DNA from: a virus
Direction: 5' to 3' (one strand)
Virus record (IMG/VR): IMGVR_UViG_3300050821_006085
Location: 1-36,691 of that record
Length of the DNA stretch: 36,691 bases
Below the pieces are notes generated by a model, which ran no database searches, was not told the origin of the DNA, and saw only the letters and a program-made list of their open reading frames with translations. Shown here one piece after another: positions 1 to 6,382 of this stretch (its first letter is position 1; each line of letters opens with the position of its first letter). Both the position numbers and the translations under genes were made by a program.

Positions 1-39
1 AACCTGCCTTCGCGAAGAAATCGCCAAGGATGGCTTTGC

Positions 40-45
40 TATAAT
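40..45 (+). promoter_or_regulatory. -10 box (TATAAT) of the host tRNA-Glu gene, now at attL
   Basis: A consensus TATAAT ends 14 nt before base 60, the first base of the tRNA 5' half. This places the start of transcription near 52 and leaves a short 5' leader. No good -35 is visible upstream. The position fits the native promoter of the tRNA-Glu target, which integration separates from the 3' half of its gene. Confidence 0.65.
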
Positions 46-56
46 CGAAGCTCTCC

Positions 57-98
57 GATGGCGCTATCGTCTAGGGGTTAGGACGGAAGATTCTCAAT
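57..98. repeat. attL core: left copy of the 42-bp attachment repeat
   Basis: Identical to 36597-36638. The repeat begins 3 bp upstream of the tRNA and covers the acceptor 5' strand, D-arm and anticodon stem-loop, ending inside the anticodon loop region. At this end the tRNA stops after the anticodon loop and continues into phage sequence, so only a tRNA 5' half remains. Confidence 0.95.
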
Positions 99-110
99 GT
101 GAGCGCCAAC
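60..110 (+). pseudogene. Stranded 5' half of tRNA-Glu with a phage-derived closing strand
   Basis: Bases 60-98 equal the 5' half of the intact tRNA at 36600. Phage bases 102-107 (AGCGCC) are the exact reverse complement of the acceptor 5' strand 60-65 (GGCGCT). The D-arm (69-71 with 82-84) is kept. A transcript from the promoter at 40-45 could therefore fold as an acceptor stem plus D-arm without a T-arm. Whether such an RNA exists is unknown. Confidence 0.5.
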
Positions 111-111
111 T

Positions 112-120
112 GTTGCAAAC
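112..120 (+). promoter_or_regulatory. Candidate integrase arm-type site, left arm
   Basis: The 9-mer GTTGCAAAC lies 13 bp after the core. It matches, with one difference, the GTTGCAAAT copies at 36550, 36561 and (reverse) 204. In circular attP these flank the core on both sides, as integrase arm sites do. Confidence 0.5.
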
Positions 121-144
121 ACGCCACTTGCGTGTGTTTTCAAC
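112..144 (+). terminator. Hairpin with T-tract just inside attL
   Basis: ACACGC (119-124) pairs with GCGTGT (130-135) around the loop CACTT. The outer arms GTTG (112-115) and CAAC (141-144) can also pair. A short T run (137-140) follows the inner stem. It could end transcripts from the orphaned tRNA promoter or, on the other strand, those of the leftmost - strand genes. Confidence 0.5.
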
Positions 145-203
145 ATCTTAACTTCCCGTGACGTGCTGCTGTTTTCTACTGTTTCTCGCCCTCTTGTTAC
201 AAA

Positions 204-212
204 ATTTGCAAC
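204..212 (-). promoter_or_regulatory. Candidate integrase arm-type site (inverted)
   Basis: ATTTGCAAC here is the perfect reverse complement of the GTTGCAAAT pair beside attR. It lies about 106 bp from the core, a normal distance for an arm site. Confidence 0.45.
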
Positions 213-217
213 GAACT

Positions 218-367
218 TCAGAGCAAGTGCTTGAAGAAAGCAATGAGGCGTTTCAGTTCTTTATTGGAGAGCTTCCCGACGCGCGCAGACACTTTGACGC
301 CGTTTTTGTCCTTTATAAAATGCAGATTCTTGACTCGTAGATACACGCCGCGAGGACCCTTTGCCAT
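218..367 (-). CDS. Small basic hypothetical protein (49 aa)
   Basis: The ATG at 367 is preceded by a strong purine-rich ribosome binding site (AGGAAAGGGGG, about 6 nt spacing). The predicted product begins MAKGPRGVYL and is rich in Lys and Arg, with no recognised domain. It lies 44 nt downstream of the stop of the 271-aa gene and could be co-transcribed with it. A longer start at 415 exists but lacks a comparable binding site and overlaps the upstream gene's end. The gene is short and may not be real; support comes only from the binding site and position. Confidence 0.45.
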   Translation of the reverse strand: MAKGPRGVYLRVKNLHFIKDKNGVKVSARVGKLSNKELKRLIAFFKHLL

Positions 368-411
368 TGAGTGCCCCCTTTCCTGGGGACACAATCGTAT
401 CACGGCAAGAT

Positions 412-1227
412 TCACTTTCCCGCCTTCGCGCTCTTCGCTTTCTGCTCTGTGTCAAAAAACACCTTGTCAGGCTGCACACTAAAACGCGTCTCAGGCTGAA
501 CGGCTTGGCTTTCATGAGACACGAAGCCCAGGTTGATGTCACCTCGCAGGAAAGCGCGCACGCGGGCTACTTTGCCGCTTGCATAGTGCCGCAAATGTTC
601 TCGAACGCTGTGGCGGCGGACGTGCCAACCGCGCGCATGAACTCGAAAGTTAATCCCGTCAGTAGTGAAGATTTTCTCGACACCATCAATCACAATGGTT
701 CGCATTTCGGCCAGAGCACGTCTAACTTCCTTTCCGTTCTTAACTTTTGCTGGTCGTCCGGGCTTGACGCTGATCGTAGCTGACGCTGGATTTGATTCGA
801 AATAACCAACGAGCCAAGCATAAAGGAAAGCTCTTTGTACCTTTTGTTCGATTTCAGACTCACTGAGCGCATCTTGTGGACGCGCTTTCCACTGATCTTT
901 GCCTCTAATAACAACGACTTTGAAAGAACCGTTTTGTAGAGGCTCGAATTCTGAGATAAGAACCTCTGTGGCATCAGAGGTAAGGATAATACCCAAATGT
1001 TTTTTGCTGTTGCCGTCTTCAGATAGGTACTCTCCCTCTGACCAGAGGCTACGGCGCGGGAAAGAATTTAAGGGAGTATCAGCTAAAAACTCTTCAAGTT
1101 TGTGGTTTTTCTCTAAATAATTGAGGAATGCTGTGACGCCAGATATTTCGTAAGCAGTCACACTGGTGAACAACGGCGGGAGGTTTCCGCTTCGTTTGAA
1201 CCACAGCCTAACGTCGTCGATGATCAT
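412..1227 (-). CDS. Hypothetical phage protein (271 aa)
   Basis: Unrecognised soluble protein with no signal peptide or membrane segment. Its C-terminal half carries a basic stretch (about residues 195-230) with spaced His and Arg residues (RGWHVRRHSVREHLRHY) followed by FLRGD. This looks like a nucleic-acid-binding or small structural module, but I cannot name the family. It is divergent from the 1334 gene across about 100 bp and is the left-most long gene on the - strand. The start codon is ATG; an SD-like GGAGGG lies too far upstream (about 20 nt) to be certain, so the true start may lie a little inside. Confidence 0.7.
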   Translation of the reverse strand: MIIDDVRLWFKRSGNLPPLFTSVTAYEISGVTAFLNYLEKNHKLEEFLADTPLNSFPRRSLWSEGEYLSEDGNSKKHLGIILTSDATEVLISEFEPLQNGSFKVVVIRGKDQWKARPQDALSESEIEQKVQRAFLYAWLVGYFESNPASATISVKPGRPAKVKNGKEVRRALAEMRTIVIDGVEKIFTTDGINFRVHARGWHVRRHSVREHLRHYASGKVARVRAFLRGDINLGFVSHESQAVQPETRFSVQPDKVFFDTEQKAKSAKAGK

Positions 1228-1318
1228 CGCGGCAGTTTTTCGTGATGCCCTCCAGCGATCACGATACGAGAGCAGCGCTGAGCGGCCAAGTTACCGTAGT
1301 GATGTTGGGGTCCTCCGG

Positions 1319-1324
1319 TACAAT
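1319..1324 (+). promoter_or_regulatory. -10 box (TACAAT) for the 1334 gene
   Basis: TACAAT ends 9 nt before the ATG at 1334, so transcription would begin at or within about 3 nt of the start codon, giving a near-leaderless mRNA. No clear -35 is seen (GTAGTG at 17-bp spacing). No ribosome binding site precedes the ATG, which agrees with leaderless initiation. Confidence 0.45.
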
Positions 1325-1333
1325 TGTGGCGTT

Positions 1334-2095
1334 ATGAGGATTTGGCGCATTCTCGGAATCTTGATCATTGCTCTTCAGACGCTTCCCAAACAAGGAGATA
1401 AGCCACAGCCAAAGCAACCTGAGTGGACTGAGAAGATCGTCTCGCCTGTCGTGTCGAACTGGCCTCTAATTGCAGTCGCTATATGGGGCATCTTGGTCGC
1501 GCGTAGAACTCTGATCGCTATAGAGCGGCAGGCCAAAGCAAATGAAGATCAATTGAAGGAAATACAGAAGTCTGCCGAGAAAACGGACGAGATGATTGAA
1601 ACCGGTAGACTCGCAGCGATTGCGACTCAGCGGCAAGCCGAGTACTTGGTGAGTTCAGAAAGGCCGCTCTTGATGATTCAGGCCACAGGCTACCCTATAG
1701 TGAGCATCAAGGCCGTAAACAAGGGCAAGACGACAGCGAGAATTGTCTTCTGGAACAATGTTCCAACCGTGCGAACTCCTGGTACTCAAGAAAATATGGG
1801 CAAGCCTGGGTACGGTGTTAATTATGAGGACAGCCGCGTGGAAATCATCAACATTCCGCCGATCCCGCCCGGCGGCGAGATGGATATAGGCTCCTTCAAC
1901 ACAGACGCTGTTAAGAAAGGCGCGCCAGATATCTGGGAAGAGGTCAGAACGCTCAAGCGCTTCCTGTATATCTACTCTGCTATCAAATACAAAGGATTTC
2001 TTAGCGACGACGTTTACGAAAGCCGCTGGTGCTTTATGGTGAGGAGCATCGGGCCACTCATGGCAGGAGACCCCGGATACAACCACTACACATAA
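1334..2095 (+). CDS. Membrane-anchored protein with coiled coil and C-terminal globular domain (253 aa)
   Basis: The start is set at 1334 because the protein then begins with a hydrophobic helix (MRIWRILGILIIAL) and a -10 box lies just upstream. Visible order: helix at residues 1-15; second hydrophobic segment VVSNWPLIAVAIWGILVA (about 38-55); charged coiled coil (about 58-110, many Ala/Gln/Glu/Lys); then a beta-rich domain beginning SERPLLMIQATGY and ending with an aromatic strand (FLYIYSAIKY, WCFMV). This architecture is shared with the protein at 4215-5027. Such TM, coiled-coil and beta-domain proteins are widespread in bacteria without known function. The position at the prophage end, on the strand opposite to the late genes, suggests expression in the lysogen. 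Inference: conversion or exclusion function at the inner membrane. Confidence 0.75.
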   Translation: MRIWRILGILIIALQTLPKQGDKPQPKQPEWTEKIVSPVVSNWPLIAVAIWGILVARRTLIAIERQAKANEDQLKEIQKSAEKTDEMIETGRLAAIATQRQAEYLVSSERPLLMIQATGYPIVSIKAVNKGKTTARIVFWNNVPTVRTPGTQENMGKPGYGVNYEDSRVEIINIPPIPPGGEMDIGSFNTDAVKKGAPDIWEEVRTLKRFLYIYSAIKYKGFLSDDVYESRWCFMVRSIGPLMAGDPGYNHYT

Positions 2096-2101
2096 ACTGG
2101 T

Positions 2102-2290
2102 TCATTTTGCGGACGGCCAGCGCTCGTCAATCGCCTTCAGCAGTTCCTCAGCCCAGCGCACTGCATCGTCAATCGCAGTCATCGTTGCAGGGACTCGCTT
2201 CCCTCCATCGAAGTTCGACAACTTTCTTGCAGACAGAATCGCTGCTGCGATGAGCAAGACTCGTTTGCGCCCTTCATCCACGCTGAGCAT
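2102..2290 (-). CDS. Small conserved-type hypothetical protein (62 aa)
   Basis: The product carries LLIAAAILSARKL near the N-terminus and AIDDAVRWAEELLKAIDERWP at the end, two amphipathic helices. I have the impression of similar small proteins in phage and soil bacterial genomes, without a known role. AAGG lies about 8 nt before the ATG. It converges with the 1334 gene, with stop codons 7 bp apart. Confidence 0.55.
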   Translation of the reverse strand: MLSVDEGRKRVLLIAAAILSARKLSNFDGGKRVPATMTAIDDAVRWAEELLKAIDERWPSAK

Positions 2291-2447
2291 GGTAGCACCT
2301 TCGCTCTTTGTTCGCCACTGCGTCGTCGAAGTGAGACGATTCTAATGACTTTCAGTCTCCGTTCAGGGATAATGGCTTCGTTTTCCGACGCTCTCTGGGA
2401 CCCCGTACTTTCGTGATGCTGAATTGCGCAGTGGAGGATTATCCTTA

Positions 2448-2903
2448 GTGTGGAAAGTGCTGAGTGATGACCACGTTGTCGGTCACTTTTTGAAAGGCTT
2501 CGGGTACTGGCTGTTATTCAGCATCGTGATCTCTTTGGCGCAATTGTGGCTTGTTCCTTGCATCTATTATCTTACTAAGAAGCCGTTGACCTGGGCGGAG
2601 CTAATCGGGAATGGAAGTCTTCTCTTCTTTGCAACGACCATCACGTCAAAGACCGCCGGTGAATATTTTAAGAAGAGCAAGGATCTTGGTTGGCTTCCGA
2701 CACTGGTGTGCATCGGTGTCACGTTTCTGATTGTCATGATGTCAGTTTCTGCTTATGCGCTCGTGACAGCATCTCGAATGGGTATTCTGACGTTGAATTC
2801 TCTGTCGCCGGAAAGAGTGGCGACGTTTTCAAACATACTTGCACTGTCGGGTGCGATTTTTAGCTTTGCGTTCACACTGTTGATTCGCGGCGACGGAAAG
2901 TGA
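2448..2903 (+). CDS. Four-TM integral membrane protein (151 aa)
   Basis: The GTG at 2448 is preferred because GGAGG (2434-2438) sits 9 nt before it; a TTG at 2424 would lie upstream of that site. Four hydrophobic segments are visible: YWLLFSIVISLAQLWLVPCIYYL, LIGNGSLLFFATTI, LPTLVCIGVTFLIVMMSVSAYALV and FSNILALSGAIFSFAFTLLI. No domain is recognised. It overlaps the next gene's possible GTG start by 4 nt (GTGA), the mark of a translationally coupled operon with 2918 and 3238. Inference: with its TM/coiled-coil neighbour it may form a membrane complex, for example for superinfection exclusion. Confidence 0.7.
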   Translation: MWKVLSDDHVVGHFLKGFGYWLLFSIVISLAQLWLVPCIYYLTKKPLTWAELIGNGSLLFFATTITSKTAGEYFKKSKDLGWLPTLVCIGVTFLIVMMSVSAYALVTASRMGILTLNSLSPERVATFSNILALSGAIFSFAFTLLIRGDGK

Positions 2904-2917
2904 TTTCGGAGACATCT

Positions 2918-3247
2918 ATGCTGCACTCCATTGTTCAGTGGTTAAGTGACAATTTCAGCAAGTTAGCTGCGGCGACTCTTGCTGCTTCTCTTGGCTCTCT
3001 TCTCTTCTCCGTCGTCCAAGTCATGAAAAGAGTGCAAAAGTCGAAGCAGAATGTGGTGCGCGAGAGAGCTGCTCTCGCAAAAGAACTTAAGCGTGTATTG
3101 ACCAATGAAAGAGACCAAAGCGGAGCAGACGGTTGGGACAAGCAGGACGTGACTGACGCACCGAGAAAGCACAAAGATGTCCTCGCTCCTGTTGGACAAT
3201 CTACAACGTCAAATCAAAGCCCGTTAGGGAGTGTCGGATGCAATTAG
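2918..3247 (+). CDS. Single-TM, coiled-coil hypothetical protein (109 aa)
   Basis: The ATG at 2918 has GGAG 6 nt upstream; an alternative GTG at 2900 would overlap the previous gene by 4 nt. The N-terminal segment (about residues 10-32, KLAAATLAASLGSLLFSVVQV) is hydrophobic. A highly charged helix with RERAALAKELKRVLTNERD follows, and the C-terminal 35 residues look disordered. No family is recognised. Its end overlaps the start of the next gene by 10 nt, so the three genes 2448-3930 form one overlapping unit. Confidence 0.6.
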   Translation: MLHSIVQWLSDNFSKLAAATLAASLGSLLFSVVQVMKRVQKSKQNVVRERAALAKELKRVLTNERDQSGADGWDKQDVTDAPRKHKDVLAPVGQSTTSNQSPLGSVGCN

Positions 3248-3930
3248 CCGCAGTGCTGCTTGCAAGAGTTGCATTTTTTGTTGAGAGTGTTGACCTGAAC
3301 CCTCGCGGTCAGGCGTTTTACCCTGCCGTGATAAGGGGACTGGTTGACCATTACCATTTTCAAAGTTTCCCTCAGAAGCTTGAGGACTATGACGAGCAGA
3401 AGGGCGTGACGCTGGCCGTCGGAATGTCCGGCGATAGGACGATTGATAAAGTAGTCATTTACAGTTGGGGAATAACGATTGATACAAGATCGTCAACTTC
3501 CGACGCGGAGCAGCTTCTGGACGAAGCTCTAACGTGGGGCGCCGCTAATCTTCGACTCACCTATGAGCACGCAATGATTAAACGGAAAGCATATTTGAGC
3601 CAAGTCACTTTCAACAGTGATGCTGCTCTGCTCCCGACGAACCCCTCCCTCAGCGCTATTGAGAAAGCAATGAGCGAGACGGTCTCGGAAAGTCTCAAGC
3701 TGTCATACAAATTCAAACCGATTGGAATTTTGCTCGGGGCGGACCCCGAAGAACAAGTAATTCCCGTTCAGCGGTTCAGCATAGAACGACGAGAGCGCAT
3801 AGCCTTTTCGGAGGGCAAATACTTCTCCTCTGCACCTGTTCCAACTGAGCTTCATCTCGGCTTGTTAGCTGAGTACGAAAAAGCTATGCGCAACTATACG
3901 CTTACACCTCAGCGGTCTTTGTCTCACTGA
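3238..3930 (+). CDS. Conserved hypothetical protein, prophage/accessory family (230 aa)
   Basis: A soluble protein with the pattern RVAFFVESVDLNPRG at residues 10-24, then YPAVIRGLVDHYHF, a central KVVIYSWGITIDTR strand pair (about 72-85), and EGKYFSSAPVPTELH near 193-207. I recognise this layout as a conserved uncharacterised family but know no function. There is no catalytic signature I can name. The ATG lies inside the end of the preceding gene (10-nt overlap), so translation is probably coupled. It closes the three-gene unit with two membrane proteins and could be its cytosolic sensor or effector, which is inference only. Confidence 0.75.
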   Translation: MQLAAVLLARVAFFVESVDLNPRGQAFYPAVIRGLVDHYHFQSFPQKLEDYDEQKGVTLAVGMSGDRTIDKVVIYSWGITIDTRSSTSDAEQLLDEALTWGAANLRLTYEHAMIKRKAYLSQVTFNSDAALLPTNPSLSAIEKAMSETVSESLKLSYKFKPIGILLGADPEEQVIPVQRFSIERRERIAFSEGKYFSSAPVPTELHLGLLAEYEKAMRNYTLTPQRSLSH

Positions 3931-3961
3931 GAAAATCTCCAAACCTTGAGGGAAACGAACA

Positions 3962-4183
3962 ATGGGAAGCGTGTCCAGCATCGTGAAGCAGATGAAGAAG
4001 GAACGCGACAAAGTAGAGAAGCAGTTGTCAGCCCTGAACGCCGCTCTTGCTGCCTTTGTTGGAACGTATCGCGGAGCCAAGCCAGCGCGCAAGCGTCGAA
4101 AGATGTCAGCAGCGGCGCGTAAAAGAATCGGTGCTGCGCAACGCGCGCGCTGGAAAAAGATTCGAGCGAAGAAAGCTGCTTAG
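3962..4183 (+). CDS. Small basic coiled-coil protein, possibly DNA-binding (73 aa)
   Basis: GAGGG lies about 10 nt before the ATG. Residues 1-35 form a predicted coiled coil (KQMKKERDKVEKQLSALNAAL). The rest is strongly basic, with KRRKMSAAARKRIGAAQRAR, a pattern seen in many small bacterial proteins and resembling modular DNA-binding tails. Inference: a nucleoid-associated or regulatory protein. It lies 31 bp after the 3238 gene and 31 bp before the 4215 gene on the same strand. Confidence 0.65.
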   Translation: MGSVSSIVKQMKKERDKVEKQLSALNAALAAFVGTYRGAKPARKRRKMSAAARKRIGAAQRARWKKIRAKKAA

Positions 4184-4214
4184 TGTTTTCGTTCGTTAAC
4201 ATACAGGTAACGCG

Positions 4215-5027
4215 ATGACTCCTACCAAGAGCAGCACGCAGGAGACTGAAAATAGCACCCAGCAGCCAACTGACACGCGCAAGGGTACCTGCAATCCGTA
4301 TCACGCAAAACCGCAATCGGGATGGCGGAGAATTGCAGACAACATTGATTGGTCGCAGGTTATTTTGGACCTTCTGTTGATCGTCATCGGAATAAGGCTT
4401 GCGTATATTTATTCCGGCCAGCTTGACCAGATGATTGAGTCTAATAGGATCAGCCGAGAATCTTTGGAATCTGTACAGAGGGCATTCGTTAACTTCACCG
4501 GTCCAATATTGGATAGACAAAACATCCTTAACCCGACTAGCAGCGGTCGAGTGGTCCTCATAAAAGGCATTTTGGAGAACGATGGAACGACACAAGCGGA
4601 AGACGTTGTGACAGTCCTCTCTAGCGGCATGCTCGGCGATGAGCCTACCGAAGATCAATTTTTTAGGGGCACATCAGCCCAGGCGAAAAGTCTCATAACC
4701 ATCGCTCCCAAAGGGCATCGCGATACGGGGATAGTACGGTGGAAAGAAGCTGACATTCTTGGAGACACGCTCAGCAATCCTAAGACGCCGCCACCAACGA
4801 GTAGATATTTGTTCGTGTGGGGGTGGGTTGCCTATCATGATGTGTTCAAGAACACCAAGATGCACATTGCCGAGTACTGCAAAGGACTCAGTCAAGTCTA
4901 CGTGCCCACTGACAAAAACGCTGGGCCGCAGCTTACATTTACAGATTGTCGCCATCATAATTGCAATGACGACCACTGCGAGGATTATCAGAGCATCGTC
5001 GCAGAAGCAAATAAGTCTATTAAGTAG
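4215..5027 (+). CDS. Membrane-anchored protein with Cys/His-rich C-terminus (270 aa)
   Basis: The N-terminal 40 residues are Ser/Thr/Gln-rich and hydrophilic. One TM segment follows (VILDLLLIVIGIRLAYIY, about 52-69), then a short linker, SVQRAFVNFTGP and a beta-rich domain. An aromatic run RYLFVWGWVAYHDVF (about 196-210) precedes a Cys/His cluster EYCKGL...DCRHHNCNDDHCED. The layout matches the 1334 protein: membrane anchor, linker, globular domain with a late aromatic strand. The aromatic strand followed by Cys is typical of a large uncharacterised family. AGGT precedes the ATG by 6 nt. The 3' end overlaps the convergent VRR-NUC gene by 8 bp. Confidence 0.75.
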   Translation: MTPTKSSTQETENSTQQPTDTRKGTCNPYHAKPQSGWRRIADNIDWSQVILDLLLIVIGIRLAYIYSGQLDQMIESNRISRESLESVQRAFVNFTGPILDRQNILNPTSSGRVVLIKGILENDGTTQAEDVVTVLSSGMLGDEPTEDQFFRGTSAQAKSLITIAPKGHRDTGIVRWKEADILGDTLSNPKTPPPTSRYLFVWGWVAYHDVFKNTKMHIAEYCKGLSQVYVPTDKNAGPQLTFTDCRHHNCNDDHCEDYQSIVAEANKSIK

Positions 5028-5337
5028 AACGTCTGCCCCGTTCGGCGTAAAGCCAAACTCCAGAAATCACAGCGAGCGCTCGCTCGACGCTGTTCACAAC
5101 ATGAACGACTGCCCCCGCGCTCTCATGCCACTCTTTCTCATCAGGCGTCAGCGCTTGCTTGCTCGGCGGCTTAGCGCCGTCCTTCACTTCCATCACGAAC
5201 CAGGCGCCTCTGTAACCGACTAACAAATCGGGGACGCCGCTTCCGACACTCGCGAGTGACTGAACCGAAGCTCCGACTTTTCTCAGAGCGTCAACAATCT
5301 CGGGCTGGTTCGCGTCGAGTCTCGGATAGCGTCTCAC
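5020..5337 (-). CDS. VRR-NUC family nuclease (105 aa)
   Basis: PD-(D/E)XK-type nuclease. Residues about 33-54 read GSGVPDLLVGYRGAWFVMEV, giving D37, E50 and K52 as the metal-binding and catalytic set. The N-terminal helix contains E13, and QALTPDEKEWH (about 61-71) is typical of phage VRR-NUC proteins. These cut branched DNA such as Holliday junctions or flaps. A GTG at 5337 is chosen because it falls just after the stop of the upstream gene (5342) and gives a family-length protein. The longer frame from 5460 would overlap that gene, and its extra N-terminus is not conserved-looking. No good SD is seen. Unusual location beside membrane proteins rather than replication genes. Confidence 0.8.
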   Translation of the reverse strand: MRRYPRLDANQPEIVDALRKVGASVQSLASVGSGVPDLLVGYRGAWFVMEVKDGAKPPSKQALTPDEKEWHESAGAVVHVVNSVERALAVISGVWLYAERGRRST

Positions 5338-5341
5338 AGAA

Positions 5342-5683
5342 TTATTTGGGAAACTTATTTGTGAGGTGCTGAAAGTAGATGGCGAGCGCAGAGCCTTCGA
5401 GCGTGAGCACTGCAATAGCTCCAGCAATCCAAGCCAGCGAAGCGCGCTTCCAGCCTTCAAGCGACCCTGTGCGCTTCTCGATCTTGCCGAAACGGACGTT
5501 CTGTTCCTCTTCCGTCTTCTCAGCCTTCTGCATCATGTACGGGAGAGCGCCCACTTGCCCGTCTCCGCCGAACAGGCGCCTTGAGTTCTCTGCAAGCAAC
5601 GTCTCGACACGCGTCATGCTCTCCGTTAAGTGAAGATTCGTCTGGTGTTGCGCTGCGATGAAGTCGTTGAGCTGGTCCGACAT
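5342..5683 (-). CDS. Coiled-coil protein with C-terminal TM segment, holin/spanin-like (113 aa)
   Basis: Residues 1-35 and 50-75 are charged heptad-rich helices (MTRVETLLAENSRRLF; AEKTEEEQNVRFGKIEKRTG). A single hydrophobic segment ASLAWIAGAIAVLTLEGSALAIYF (about 81-104) and a short basic tail follow. This is the XhlA-like layout found in lysis cassettes of many phages. The ATG overlaps the stop of the upstream membrane-protein gene (TAATG), so translation is coupled. A holin or accessory lysis role is likely but not proven. Confidence 0.6.
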   Translation of the reverse strand: MSDQLNDFIAAQHQTNLHLTESMTRVETLLAENSRRLFGGDGQVGALPYMMQKAEKTEEEQNVRFGKIEKRTGSLEGWKRASLAWIAGAIAVLTLEGSALAIYFQHLTNKFPK

Positions 5684-6105
5684 TAGTATTCAGACCGCCT
5701 CTCTCTGAGTTTGCGGACAACATCGAAGAGAAATAGGGGGGGCGCGAAAGCCCAGAGCCAGCCGCCCAGCATCAGCATGAAATCACCTATCGAGTAGATC
5801 GCGTCTTTCATATCGAAGATGTCTGCCAGGGCGTTCAGGCGCGTCTCATCTGTCATGTTGCAGTGCGTGTCGTCGAGCATCACTGCGCCGTCCAATTTCA
5901 GAACAGGTGCGGGCTGAAACAGATTGAGGACCGCAGGGGGCGCTTTGGGTGCTGTCATCTCTTCGAGCTTCACGTCGTTGACCATGACGGGGAAGGTGTC
6001 ATGGTTCGCGATGATCACTGCCTGATTAGAGGCTGCGCCCAAGAACGTGAGCAGCACCGGCACAGCGAGGATGTAGAGAGACGTTTTGCGAAGAAAGTTG
6101 AACAC
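5683..6105 (-). CDS. Two-TM membrane protein, lysis-region candidate (140 aa)
   Basis: Begins at GTG (6105) with GAGG 8 nt upstream. The N-terminal hydrophobic segment (SLYILAVPVLLTFLGAAS, about 9-26) may be a signal anchor. The extracytoplasmic middle contains VIIANHDTFPVMVND and a Cys. A second TM (SIGDFMLMLGGWLWAFAPPLFLF, about 105-128) precedes a basic tail. The pattern resembles DUF5317-like proteins. The repeated leader element at 6121-6138 lies immediately upstream. Together with the 5342 gene it is the best holin candidate. Confidence 0.6.
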   Translation of the reverse strand: MFNFLRKTSLYILAVPVLLTFLGAASNQAVIIANHDTFPVMVNDVKLEEMTAPKAPPAVLNLFQPAPVLKLDGAVMLDDTHCNMTDETRLNALADIFDMKDAIYSIGDFMLMLGGWLWAFAPPLFLFDVVRKLRERRSEY

Positions 6106-6120
6106 AGCGAATGCCTCAAC

Positions 6121-6138
6121 AAGCGGCTCAAAAATACA
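6121..6138 (-). repeat. Leader repeat class 2, copy 1
   Basis: On the - strand it reads TTTTTGAGCCGCTT. It shares TTTTGAGCCGCTT with the copies at 19062-19082 and 32720-32740, and TTTTGAGCC with 29892-29905. It lies 16 nt upstream of the GTG at 6105. Confidence 0.6.
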
Positions 6139-6200
6139 TACAGAAAATGAAGACGGCTAGGTGTTGAGGAGGCTGAACTTAACGGCACGCAAGAAAGCGC

Positions 6201-6229
6201 TTGACGTAGGTATACTAGTGTAATACACT
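6201..6229 (+). promoter_or_regulatory. Promoter of the ribbon-helix-helix gene
   Basis: TTGACG (6201-6206), a 17-bp spacer, then TACACT (6224-6229). Transcription would begin about 6236-6237, the first base of the ATG. There is no ribosome binding site, so the mRNA is probably leaderless. The -10 box lies inside the dyad operator. Confidence 0.65.
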
Positions 6230-6236
6230 CGTATAC
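6210..6236. promoter_or_regulatory. 27-bp dyad operator abutting the RHH start codon
   Basis: Reads GTATAC-T-AGTGTA-A-TACACT-C-GTATAC. The inner arms AGTGTA/TACACT are perfect inverted repeats around one base, and the outer GTATAC blocks are themselves palindromic. The only mismatches are the single bases between blocks. It covers the -10 box and ends at the base before the ATG, as expected for autorepression by a tandem-dimer RHH protein. Confidence 0.75.
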
Positions 6237-6371
6237 ATGAACACACCAGTTACAGCAGTGAGAATCCCCGAAGAGCTTCGAGAAAAGTTACAGAAGCTGG
6301 CGGAGAAAGAGAACAGATCACTCAGCAATTTGATCGTCACGCTGTTGGAGAAGGCCGTGAGAACGAAGTAG
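6237..6371 (+). CDS. Ribbon-helix-helix (Arc/MetJ-type) regulator, 44 aa
   Basis: A complete 44-residue protein: strand TAVRIPEEL (6-14), helix 1 REKLQKLAEKE, turn NRSLS, helix 2 NLIVTLLEKAV. This is the Arc/CopG fold, where paired strands of a dimer read the DNA major groove. The gene begins directly after a 27-bp dyad that contains its own -10 box, so autorepression is very likely. It is the only classical small DNA-binding regulator near a clear operator in the element, and no CI/Cro pair was recognised, so it may be the immunity or lysis-lysogeny switch. Alternatively it only controls the following secreted protein and the divergent membrane-protein operon. The two roles cannot be separated from sequence alone. 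Confidence 0.85.
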   Translation: MNTPVTAVRIPEELREKLQKLAEKENRSLSNLIVTLLEKAVRTK

Positions 6372-6382
6372 CACAAAACTAA

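Noticed and set aside
3924-4658. Open frame of 244 codons on the - strand
   Set aside because: Antisense to the basic coiled-coil gene and the 4215 gene, both better supported; no domain and no SD.
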